From: Mycoplasmatota bacterium
GTDB lineage: Bacteria; Bacillota_I; Bacilli_A; Izemoplasmatales; Izemoplasmataceae
Direction of reading: 5' to 3'
Length of the DNA stretch: 6,143 nt
Assembly: GCA_022712785.1 (NCBI GenBank)
Contig: JAFLJX010000002.1
Coordinates: 1 to 6,143 of the forward strand
Shown: positions 1 to 5,011 of the stretch, in pieces
Layout: every line of letters starts with the position of its first letter
Numbering within the stretch: position 1 is the stretch's first letter
Position numbers and translations under genes: made by a program
The notes under the pieces: model-generated
The model's database searches: none
What the model was told of the DNA's origin: nothing
The model's input: the letters and a program-made list of their open reading frames with translations, nothing else

Positions 1-179
1 ATCATAATTACAAAATACTCTTTTTTCAAGAATGCATTAGCACCCTCTTTGATAAATCCTGATATTTCAGCAACTCTTTCTGAACCAACTGGGGCTTTTA
101 ATACTTGTTTATAAAGATAAAAAGCATAAATCAATGCGCTTAAACTAAGTCCAAGGGCAATGTAAAGAAAAAAATCCAT
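1..179 (-). CDS. hppA: Membrane-bound ion-pumping pyrophosphatase, N-terminal part (gene runs off the window)
   Basis: Only the first 59 residues are present; the gene continues beyond base 1. Reading from the ATG at 179-177, residues 2-22 form a hydrophobic first membrane helix. After a short polar stretch comes EISGFIKEGANAFLKKEY (residues 38-55), which matches the conserved cytoplasmic segment near the N-terminus of H+- or Na+-translocating pyrophosphatases (typically I-x-EGA-x-AFL-x-x-EY). These roughly 650-800-residue membrane enzymes couple hydrolysis of pyrophosphate to outward pumping of H+ or Na+. The pyrophosphate-binding motifs and the residues that separate Na+ from H+ pumps and K+-dependent from K+-independent types lie outside the window, so ion specificity cannot be given. 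The start is supported by a near-perfect Shine-Dalgarno sequence (AGGAGG, complement of 185-190) at good spacing. A separate promoter in front suggests it is transcribed independently of the upstream membrane protein gene. The family call is confident despite the truncation because the motif is distinctive. Confidence 0.85.
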   Translation of the reverse strand, partial: MDFFLYIALGLSLSALIYAFYLYKQVLKAPVGSERVAEISGFIKEGANAFLKKEYFVIM

Positions 180-206
180 ATGTAACCTCCTCTTATTTAT
201 CTTTTA

Positions 207-235
207 ATTCTATCAAATTAATGGCTTACAAACAA
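207..235 (-). promoter_or_regulatory. Candidate sigma-A-type promoter for the pyrophosphatase gene
   Basis: On the minus strand, TTGTTT (complement of 230-235) and TAGAAT (complement of 207-212) are separated by exactly 17 bases. A TG one base upstream of the -10 hexamer makes an extended -10. Transcription would start near 200, giving a leader of about 20 bases that contains the AGGAGG ribosome site. The -35 matches the consensus only in its first three bases, but the extended -10 would compensate. Confidence 0.55.
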
Positions 236-257
236 CACATTTCGTATACTAATTAAC

Positions 258-291
258 AAAAAAATAAACACCGTATAGACGTTCATCTATA
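258..291 (-). terminator. Weak possible terminator after the CmpB-family gene
   Basis: A 6-bp inverted repeat (TATAGA at 274-279 with TCTATA at 286-291, 6-base loop) overlaps the stop codon of the CmpB-family gene. On the minus strand a run of seven T follows (complement of 258-264), but about 9 bases after the stem. The stem is short, almost all A-T, and badly spaced from the T run, so this is at best an inefficient terminator and may be chance. Confidence 0.25.
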
Positions 292-793
292 ATCTGAAAG
301 CAAAAGTAGCAATTATATCCATCACAAATAAAACAAAAAGGGTCGAAGCTATCTTTCTAGAAAATATCAATTCAATTCTTTCAATATAAGGATGAATCAA
401 GATAATTGCCAGAAAAGATAATACACCAAATAATGACGTTGGTATTACACATATATATTTTAAGTCACATGTAAAAAATAAATTGTAATCCCACAAACTT
501 TTATCATACAAGAATTCATATCCAAACCCAGTAACAGCTTCACTAACACCAGTAGTAATAACTGCGGTTATTAATAATGATAAAATTCTTAACTTCTTAT
601 TACCAATATATCTTTTTATTAAAAAATCATAAACTAAAATTGCCAAAACAATCCCAGTTCCATATAGTGGTTGATAAGGACCAATTAAAACTCTATTTTC
701 AACCCATTCACCAAAAGCAATCAAATTAATAATTCTTTCTAAAACATATCCTCCAAAAGAGTATACAAGTAAATATATAAAGTATTTTTTCAT
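287..793 (-). CDS. CmpB-family integral membrane protein (PF06541-type 'putative ABC transporter permease')
   Basis: A 168-residue, very hydrophobic protein with about five predicted membrane helices (roughly 3-22, 42-60, 66-88, 112-133, 147-166). It matches a family widespread in Firmicutes, known in databases as CmpB or 'putative ABC-transporter type IV', by several landmarks: GGYVLERI near the N-terminus (14-21; the family usually has GW-x-x-E), NRVLIGPYQPLYG (33-45), a glutamate within the third helix (E85), LWDYN (100-104), and a following helix carrying IPTSLFG (117-123). No ATPase or binding protein is encoded beside it, so the 'ABC permease' label is not supported by context; the true function is unknown. 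The ATG at 793-791 has a good Shine-Dalgarno sequence (AAGGAAGTG, complement of 799-807). It lies upstream of the pyrophosphatase gene on the same strand with a gap of about 107 bases that holds a separate promoter candidate. Family assignment is fairly sure; function is not known. Confidence 0.75.
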   Translation of the reverse strand: MKKYFIYLLVYSFGGYVLERIINLIAFGEWVENRVLIGPYQPLYGTGIVLAILVYDFLIKRYIGNKKLRILSLLITAVITTGVSEAVTGFGYEFLYDKSLWDYNLFFTCDLKYICVIPTSLFGVLSFLAIILIHPYIERIELIFSRKIASTLFVLFVMDIIATFAFRL

Positions 794-816
794 TTAGTCA
801 CTTCCTTATATTCTAT

Positions 817-822
817 ATTATA
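817..822 (-). promoter_or_regulatory. Candidate -10 element for the CmpB-family gene
   Basis: A perfect TATAAT reads on the minus strand (complement of 817-822), about 24 bases upstream of the start codon, which would put the transcript start near 810, just ahead of the AAGGAAG ribosome site. No good -35 hexamer lies 16-18 bases further upstream (best is TTCGCT), so the call rests on the -10 and its position alone. In such AT-rich DNA a chance TATAAT is plausible. Confidence 0.35.
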
Positions 823-858
823 CTAAATATAAAAGAAAAAGCGAAAAAATATGATTTC

Positions 859-889
859 TATCTATTATTATGCTATATTAAAATAGATA
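859..889 (+). promoter_or_regulatory. Inverted repeat around the likely cvfB -10 element (possible operator)
   Basis: TATCTATT (859-866) and its exact reverse complement AATAGATA (882-889) flank a 15-base centre. That centre contains TG-C-TATATT (871-879), an extended -10 element for the downstream plus-strand gene. Transcription from it would begin near 886 and give a leader of about 35 bases, long enough to hold the ribosome site at 909-915. No convincing -35 was seen, as is allowed for extended -10 promoters. The arrangement would suit a dimeric repressor site or an mRNA 5' structure, but an 8-bp A-T-rich repeat can also arise by chance. Confidence 0.35.
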
Positions 890-908
890 ATTTTGTTATA
901 CTAAAGAC

Positions 909-915
909 GAGGTGG
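909..915 (+). promoter_or_regulatory. Ribosome binding site that fixes the cvfB start at 921
   Basis: GAGGTGG lies 5 bases before the ATG at 921, the spacing expected for a Shine-Dalgarno site. An in-frame GTG at 912 falls inside this site, so it cannot be the start that the site serves. Confidence 0.75.
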
Positions 916-920
916 TACAT

Positions 921-1781
921 ATGGCATTAGCAATGGGTAAATATAATATATTAACTGTATTAAGAGAATCAGACTTAGCTTTCATTTTAACTGACGGAAG
1001 AGATGAAATCTTTTTACATAAGAGACAGGCTGATGGTATCTTAGAAGATGGACAAGAAGTTGAAGTATTCCTATACTATGATAACGAAAAAAGAATCACA
1101 GCTACAATGAACAAACCAATAGTAGATACTGAAACTGCTGCTTTTTGTAAAGTAGTAGGAGTTAATCAACATGTTGGGGTATTTTTAGATATTGGATTAA
1201 TAAAAGATTTGTTGTTATCAAGAGATGATCTTTCATTTAAGAAAAAAGAATGGCCAGAAATTGGGGATGAAATACTTATTAAACTAAAAGTATCTAAAAA
1301 CCAATTAACAGCGAAAATAATTCCAAGATATGATGTTAAAAAGTATTTAACTCCAACAACTGAACTTATTGAGGGAGAAGGATATGTAGCATACTGTGTA
1401 TTTATTGCAGAAGAAGGAGTTGTCTTTTTAACAAAAGATGGACATTATATTTATGTTTACTATAAAAACATGAGAAAAAGCTATCGTTTAGGTGAAAAAG
1501 CTTATGTTAAAATCAGTAAAGATAAATTAGATCATAAATATAACGGAACACTAATTTTACAAAAAGAATTAATGTTAAGTAAAGATGCTATAACAATTAA
1601 AAACTATTTAGAATCTCATGGGGGTAAGATGGGCATAACTGATAAATCAACTCCAGAAGAGATCAATGAAGTTTTTAATATGTCAAAAGCAGCATTTAAA
1701 AGAGCAATTGGATCTTTATATAAAGAAAAGAAAGTAATTTTAGATCAAGATAGCACAACATTAATAAAACCTGTTGAATAA
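921..1781 (+). CDS. cvfB: CvfB/YitL-like RNA-binding protein with S1 domains and a C-terminal winged helix
   Basis: A 286-residue protein, the usual length for the CvfB (B. subtilis YitL) family. It reads as three S1/OB-like domains in tandem (about 6-66, 76-135, 150-212) followed by a winged-helix domain (about 218-285). The second domain carries the family hallmark HVGVFLDIGLIKDLLLS, and the winged helix shows the conserved FNMSKAAFKRAIGSLYKEKK. In Staphylococcus aureus CvfB was named as a conserved virulence factor; the protein binds RNA through its S1 and winged-helix domains and influences expression of virulence genes. The molecular target here is unknown. There is no signal peptide or membrane segment, so it acts in the cytoplasm. 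The ATG at 921 is preferred over the in-frame GTG at 912. The gene is transcribed divergently from the CmpB-family gene and lies 51 bases upstream of yebC. A weak stem-loop covers its stop codon. Confidence 0.85.
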   Translation: MALAMGKYNILTVLRESDLAFILTDGRDEIFLHKRQADGILEDGQEVEVFLYYDNEKRITATMNKPIVDTETAAFCKVVGVNQHVGVFLDIGLIKDLLLSRDDLSFKKKEWPEIGDEILIKLKVSKNQLTAKIIPRYDVKKYLTPTTELIEGEGYVAYCVFIAEEGVVFLTKDGHYIYVYYKNMRKSYRLGEKAYVKISKDKLDHKYNGTLILQKELMLSKDAITIKNYLESHGGKMGITDKSTPEEINEVFNMSKAAFKRAIGSLYKEKKVILDQDSTTLIKPVE

Positions 1782-1789
1782 ATCAGGTT
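1768..1789 (+). repeat. Short inverted repeat across the cvfB stop codon
   Basis: AACCTG (1768-1773) pairs with CAGGTT (1784-1789) around a 10-base loop that includes the TAA stop at 1779-1781. There is no immediate U run after it, so it is unlikely to terminate transcription efficiently; it might act as a weak mRNA 3'-end structure. The loop also holds the -35 element of the proposed yebC promoter. Confidence 0.3.
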
Positions 1790-1802
1790 CATAATATATA
1801 AT
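1774..1802 (+). promoter_or_regulatory. Candidate sigma-A-type promoter for yebC, overlapping the end of cvfB
   Basis: TTGAAT (1774-1779) and a perfect TATAAT (1797-1802) are separated by 17 bases. Transcription would start near 1809, about 24 bases before the ATG, leaving the ribosome site AAAGGTGA (1819-1826) within the leader. The -35 element covers the last codons of cvfB. This suggests yebC can be expressed on its own as well as by read-through from cvfB. Confidence 0.55.
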
Positions 1803-1832
1803 TTTTAACTAGAAAAGAAAAGGTGATTAGAT

Positions 1833-2552
1833 ATGGGTCGTAAATTTGAAGTTAGAAAAGTAGCAATGGCTAAAACAATGGCGATGAAAAGTAAAATTTA
1901 TTCAAGATTCGGAAAAGAAATTTATATGGTAGCTAAAGCAGGTGGAACTAATCCTGATTCAAACCTTAGTTTAAAACATTTGATTGATAGAGCTAAAAAA
2001 GCACAAGTACCAGCTGATGTAATTAAAAGAAATATTCAAAAAGCTGAAAAAGGTGTTGGTGAAGATTTCATGCCTAACCGCTATGAAGGATTTGGTCCTG
2101 GTGGAGCTGCAATCATTATTGATACATTAACTGATAACTTAAATAGAACTGTTAGTGAAGTAAGAAATTGTTTCACTAAAGTAGGATGTAAAATGGGTGT
2201 AAGTGGTAGTGTTGAACACGGATACAGTCATCTATGTCACGTAACACTTAAAGGAATGGGCGAAGAAGAAGTACTCGAAACGTTATTAATGGCGGATATT
2301 GATATTTTAGAATTAGAAGAAGTTGATTCATTAATTGAAATTGAAGGTAATGGATTTGATTTAGATAAAATCCAAGACGCTCTAAAAGAAGCTGATGATT
2401 CAATAGAGATTATAGATGCTGAAAAAGGATGGTATCCTTCAGTATTTGTTGAATTAGACGAAACTAGTAAAGAAGACTTTGAAAAGATGATGGACCTGTT
2501 AAATGATTTAGAAGATGTTCAAGAAATATTCCATAATGCAAAAGACTTATAA
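1833..2552 (+). CDS. yebC: YebC/TACO1-family protein, YeeI/YeeN (YebC2) subgroup
   Basis: A 239-residue cytoplasmic protein of typical family length. It starts MGRKFEVRKVAMAKTMAMKS and continues SKIYSRFGKEIY, which marks the YeeI/YeeN subgroup, instead of the MAGHSKW start of classical YebC. Family landmarks follow: a helical N-terminal region with AKKAQVPADVIKRNIQKA (54-71), YEGFGPGG (84-91), TDNLNRTVSEVR (100-111) and GVSGSV (122-127), then an acidic C-terminal domain ending VQEIFHNA. The family was long annotated as a transcriptional regulator. More recent work on bacterial members and on mitochondrial TACO1 supports a translation role, relieving ribosome pausing at proline-rich sequences. 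Which applies here cannot be read from sequence. The start is fixed by AAAGGTGA at 1819-1826. It has a promoter candidate in the end of cvfB and is followed by a strong terminator, so it closes its transcription unit. The subgroup call is confident; the symbol follows general usage and yeeI would be equally fitting. Confidence 0.88.
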   Translation: MGRKFEVRKVAMAKTMAMKSKIYSRFGKEIYMVAKAGGTNPDSNLSLKHLIDRAKKAQVPADVIKRNIQKAEKGVGEDFMPNRYEGFGPGGAAIIIDTLTDNLNRTVSEVRNCFTKVGCKMGVSGSVEHGYSHLCHVTLKGMGEEEVLETLLMADIDILELEEVDSLIEIEGNGFDLDKIQDALKEADDSIEIIDAEKGWYPSVFVELDETSKEDFEKMMDLLNDLEDVQEIFHNAKDL

Positions 2553-2574
2553 AAGCACATAGAATGTGCTTTTT
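2551..2574 (+). terminator. Intrinsic terminator after yebC
   Basis: AAAAGCACAT (2551-2560) pairs perfectly with ATGTGCTTTT (2564-2573) around a 3-base loop. The 10-bp stem begins within the yebC stop codon and runs directly into a T run. The A run on the left arm makes it potentially bidirectional, though no gene converges here. Confidence 0.85.
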
Positions 2575-2590
2575 ATATTTAGTATATTAT

Positions 2591-2619
2591 TTGTTTTTAT
2601 AAACACTACAAACTATACT
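2591..2619 (+). promoter_or_regulatory. Candidate sigma-A-type promoter for the ABC importer operon
   Basis: TTGTTT (2591-2596) and TATACT (2614-2619) are 17 bases apart and sit just downstream of the yebC terminator. Transcription would start near 2626, leaving a very short leader of about 16 bases that is essentially just the ribosome site. That leaves no room for a riboswitch or T-box, so any ligand control of this operon would have to act at the promoter. Confidence 0.5.
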
Positions 2620-2627
2620 TAAACAAA

Positions 2628-2633
2628 GAGGAG
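2628..2633 (+). promoter_or_regulatory. Ribosome binding site that fixes the receptor gene start at 2642
   Basis: GAGGAG stands 8 bases before the ATG at 2642. An in-frame GTG at 2633 overlaps the site and would add three residues (M-I-I); it is not a credible start. Confidence 0.75.
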
Positions 2634-2641
2634 TGATTATT

Positions 2642-3457
2642 ATGAAAAAAATATTACTAGGAATTACATTATTATTACTAGTATTTACAATGTCCGCTTG
2701 TAAAAGTGATACAGATAATACATTAAAGGTTGGTATGGATTTAAAGTGGCCACCTTTTGAAACAATAGATAGTAGCGGAAAACCTACAGGAATCAGTGTA
2801 GATTTAGCTTATGCATTAGGTGAGTATTTAGAAAGAGATGTTGAAATTGTAGATTTAGAATTTGGTTCTTTAATTACAGCATTAGCAACTGAACAAATTG
2901 ATATAATTATTGGATCAATGAGCATAACTGAAGATAGAGAGTCCAAAGAGAACTTTACATTTAGTGATCCATACTTTTTTTTCCCATTAATTACAGTTTT
3001 GAATAAAGACTTTTACGAAGCTAATCCAGTTGAATCAAAAGAGGAGTTATTCGCTATTGATGGTGTAAATTATGTTGGACCTTTATCGTTCGTTTCTTTA
3101 TCAATACCAAGAGAAGAAGCTTTAAATGCAAATATCTTAGAAGTTGCTGATTCAAATTCTGCAGTGCTTGAAGTAGTAAGTGGAACATCTGACGCGTTTA
3201 TAATTAGTGCATCTTCAGCAGCAGGGTATCAAGCTGCAAACCCAGAGACTACAGTTATTTTGTGGGATCCAATTGATCTGTCTCCGATTGGAATGGGCAT
3301 GAGAGATGATGACGCACAATTTAAAGATGATGTTAATGCATTTATTGCAGGATTGAACGACATTGATGGTGTTTATGACATGTTAAGAGAAAAATACGAT
3401 GATGTTGTCGCAGAAGATTTACCTGGACAAGGTGTGGATTTCTACATCAATGATTAG
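2642..3457 (+). CDS. Amino-acid-type ABC importer receptor lipoprotein (solute-binding protein family 3)
   Basis: A 271-residue extracytoplasmic receptor. Residues 1-19 are a lipoprotein signal peptide with lipobox MSAC; Cys20 would be lipidated, anchoring the protein to the outer face of the membrane. The mature part is a two-lobed family 3 binding fold: GMDLKWPPFE (31-40), GKPTGISVDLAYALGEYL (46-63), IDIIIGSMSITEDRE (86-100) and FSDPYFFFP (107-115). Arg99 is at the position that binds the alpha-carboxylate in amino-acid receptors such as HisJ and GlnH. The position where those receptors have an Asp that binds the alpha-amino group (D-x4-D pattern) appears to be Ser189 (DAFIIS, 184-189), and the usual V-x-x-G-T-T segment reads VGPLSFVS (145-152). 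The ligand may therefore not be a standard amino acid. The gene opens a three-gene operon and overlaps the permease gene by 8 bases. Family call is sure; the substrate is unknown. Confidence 0.88.
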   Translation: MKKILLGITLLLLVFTMSACKSDTDNTLKVGMDLKWPPFETIDSSGKPTGISVDLAYALGEYLERDVEIVDLEFGSLITALATEQIDIIIGSMSITEDRESKENFTFSDPYFFFPLITVLNKDFYEANPVESKEELFAIDGVNYVGPLSFVSLSIPREEALNANILEVADSNSAVLEVVSGTSDAFIISASSAAGYQAANPETTVILWDPIDLSPIGMGMRDDDAQFKDDVNAFIAGLNDIDGVYDMLREKYDDVVAEDLPGQGVDFYIND

Positions 3458-4205
3458 TGATAGACAAAAGCGAATATTAAGTTTTTTAACAGCCCTACTA
3501 ATTTTTGGGCTGTTTCTTGCTTTAATCTATTTTGCCTTTCCAGGCAGAAAAGATTTAGAATTTTCTAAATTTCTTCCTTGGAAAAACTTGGTAATAAAAG
3601 GATGGATTCTAACAATTGTAGTTAGCATAATTGTATTGATTTCAAGTGTAATACTTGGATTTTTACTTTATTTATTATCAAAATCAAAGATTTTAGTATT
3701 TAAATACTTAGCAGATATCTTCACTGAAGTAATCTTTGGTTCTCCATTAGTAGTATTTATTATCTTGGTATTTTACTTTATTGGAGCACCATTAAATATC
3801 GATAATAGGATAGTACTTGGAGTGATTGCACTTAGTTTATACATGGCACCATATATGAAAAATGTATTTGAAGGTGCTATGGAAAGTATAGATGAAATGC
3901 AATACCAAGCTATGACTGTATTTGGCTTTACAAATTATCAAAAATATAGATACATTATAATTCCACAACTTCTTAAAATTTTGATTCCACCTTTTGCTGG
4001 AAACTTAACATTTATTGTTAAAGGGAGTTCTTTATTAAACTTTATAGGAGTGCCTGAGTTATACAATGCAATAATCACAGTTGGTTCTACAACCTATGGA
4101 GTTGTAGAAGGATATATATTCCTATTTGTTATGTACTTAATGATTACGATACCATTGATTAGATTAACAAAATACTTTGAGAAGAAGGTGGCATTATGGA
4201 ACTAA
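3450..4205 (+). CDS. Amino-acid-type ABC importer permease (HisM/GlnP family)
   Basis: A 251-residue inner-membrane permease, slightly longer than the usual 210-230 because of an N-terminal extension with its own membrane helix (about 9-30). The typical region starts at LVIKGWILTIVVS (47-59). FGSPLVVF (96-103) corresponds to the family's RGTPLLVQ, KGSSLLNFIGVPEL (191-204) to KDTSL-x-x-x-IG-x-x-EL, and the cytoplasmic coupling loop reads QYQAMTVFGFTNYQKYRYIIIPQ, whose core 153-155 is QAM where EAA is usual; Gly159 and the closing PQ (172-173) are kept. The loop should dock onto the downstream ATPase. ATG 3450 overlaps the receptor stop codon, indicating translational coupling; the nearest Shine-Dalgarno-like AAGGTG (3429-3434) is rather far away, which fits coupling. 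An open frame extends upstream to ATG 3399, but it would overlap the receptor by 59 bases and lacks the family's pattern. A single permease implies a homodimer. Confidence 0.87.
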   Translation: MISDRQKRILSFLTALLIFGLFLALIYFAFPGRKDLEFSKFLPWKNLVIKGWILTIVVSIIVLISSVILGFLLYLLSKSKILVFKYLADIFTEVIFGSPLVVFIILVFYFIGAPLNIDNRIVLGVIALSLYMAPYMKNVFEGAMESIDEMQYQAMTVFGFTNYQKYRYIIIPQLLKILIPPFAGNLTFIVKGSSLLNFIGVPELYNAIITVGSTTYGVVEGYIFLFVMYLMITIPLIRLTKYFEKKVALWN

Positions 4206-4918
4206 AATTACATAATGTTAATAAGAGTTATGATAATAAAGAAATATTAATAGATATAAACTTAGAATTAAAAGATGAAGCAAGCATTGCTATTATTGGT
4301 CCTAGCGGGGCTGGTAAATCAACATTGCTTAGATTGTTATCTTTAATTGAAAAACCAGATAGTGGAGAAATACATGTAAATAAATATGACTTGAATAAAA
4401 TAGATCCTGATGAATACTACAAAAAGATTGGTTTTGTATTTCAATCTCATACATTATTTCCACATTTAACAGTATTAAGAAATATCACATTAATACTTGA
4501 ACAGGTTCATAAAAAAACAAAAGAAGAAGCTAACAAAACCGCTTTAGATTTATTAAATCGTTTTGATTTAGGTGAACATATACATAAAAGAGCAAGTCAA
4601 TTAAGTGGTGGACAAAGTCAAAGAGTTTCAATAGTTCGTGGGATTGCGATCAATCCTGAAGTTTTATTCTTCGATGAACCTACAAGTGCACTTGATCCTG
4701 TATTAACTCAAGAAGTATTGAGTACAATTCTTAAGTTGAGAGAAGAACATATGAAATTTGTAATAGTAACTCATGAGATTCTTTTTGCTAAAAAAGCTGC
4801 GGACTTTGTTATATTTATGGACTGTGGCAAAATTGTTGAAATGGGAAATGTAGATATTTTAGAAAATCCACAAACAGAAGAACTCCAAAAGTTCTTGTCA
4901 AATGTCTTCTTATGGTAA
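4196..4918 (+). CDS. Amino-acid-type ABC importer ATPase (HisP/GlnQ family)
   Basis: A 240-residue cytoplasmic ATPase, standard family length, with all catalytic motifs intact: Walker A GPSGAGKST (35-43), Q-loop Gln83 in GFVFQSHTLFPHLTV, ABC signature LSGGQ (136-140), Walker B VLFFDE (156-161), D-loop SALD (164-167) and switch His193 in IVTHE. The HTLFPHLTVLRNIT stretch (85-98) is characteristic of polar amino acid importers. It should work as a homodimer that binds and hydrolyses ATP to drive the adjacent permease. The ATG at 4196 has a good ribosome site (AAGAAGGTGG just upstream, about 4182-4191) and overlaps the permease end by 10 bases, so the genes are translationally linked. The C-terminus ends soon after the last helix, so there is no added regulatory domain of the kind seen in methionine importers. 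A strong terminator follows at once, making this the last gene of the operon. Confidence 0.93.
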   Translation: MELKLHNVNKSYDNKEILIDINLELKDEASIAIIGPSGAGKSTLLRLLSLIEKPDSGEIHVNKYDLNKIDPDEYYKKIGFVFQSHTLFPHLTVLRNITLILEQVHKKTKEEANKTALDLLNRFDLGEHIHKRASQLSGGQSQRVSIVRGIAINPEVLFFDEPTSALDPVLTQEVLSTILKLREEHMKFVIVTHEILFAKKAADFVIFMDCGKIVEMGNVDILENPQTEELQKFLSNVFLW

Positions 4919-4922
4919 TAAT

Positions 4923-4948
4923 AAAAACTCTAATAAATAGAGTTTTTT
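4923..4948 (+). terminator. Intrinsic terminator of the ABC importer operon
   Basis: AAAAACTCTA (4923-4932) pairs with TAGAGTTTTT (4938-4947) around a 5-base loop, giving a 10-bp stem whose right arm ends in a run of six T. It begins 4 bases after the ATPase stop codon. Confidence 0.85.
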
Positions 4949-4950
4949 GT

Positions 4951-4979
4951 TTGTTTATTATTATAAAAAGTGATACTAT
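4951..4979 (+). promoter_or_regulatory. Candidate promoter for the MFS transporter gene
   Basis: TTGTTT (4951-4956) and TACTAT (4974-4979) are 17 bases apart, with a TG one base before the -10 (extended -10). It follows the importer terminator directly. Transcription would start near 4986, which would cut off most of the AAAGGAG motif at 4982-4988; this weakens either the promoter or the ribosome-site call. An alternative -10, GATACT (4972-4977), overlaps it but has worse spacing. Confidence 0.4.
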
Positions 4980-5011
4980 TTAAAGGAGAAATAAGAGAAA
5001 GTTGTGTTTAT

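Noticed and set aside
894..902. TG-T-TATACT as the cvfB promoter -10
   Set aside because: A good extended -10 match, but transcription would start near 909, inside the ribosome binding site. The upstream TG-C-TATATT at 871-879 gives a workable leader; the alternative cannot be fully excluded.
912..920. GTG at 912 as the start of the cvfB-like gene, adding three residues
   Set aside because: The GTG lies inside the GAGGTGG ribosome binding site that serves the ATG at 921, and has no site of its own.
2633..2641. GTG at 2633 as the start of the receptor gene
   Set aside because: It overlaps the GAGGAG ribosome site; ATG 2642 gives a textbook MKK-type lipoprotein signal peptide.
2575..2641. Riboswitch or T-box controlling the ABC importer
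   Set aside because: Only about 67 bases separate the terminator from the start codon and the likely leader is about 16 bases, too short for a known metabolite-sensing RNA.
3399..3449. Longer permease start at ATG 3399 or GTG 3432
   Set aside because: It would overlap the receptor gene by up to 59 bases, lacks a good ribosome site, and adds residues with no family resemblance; ATG 3450 fits a coupled stop-start.
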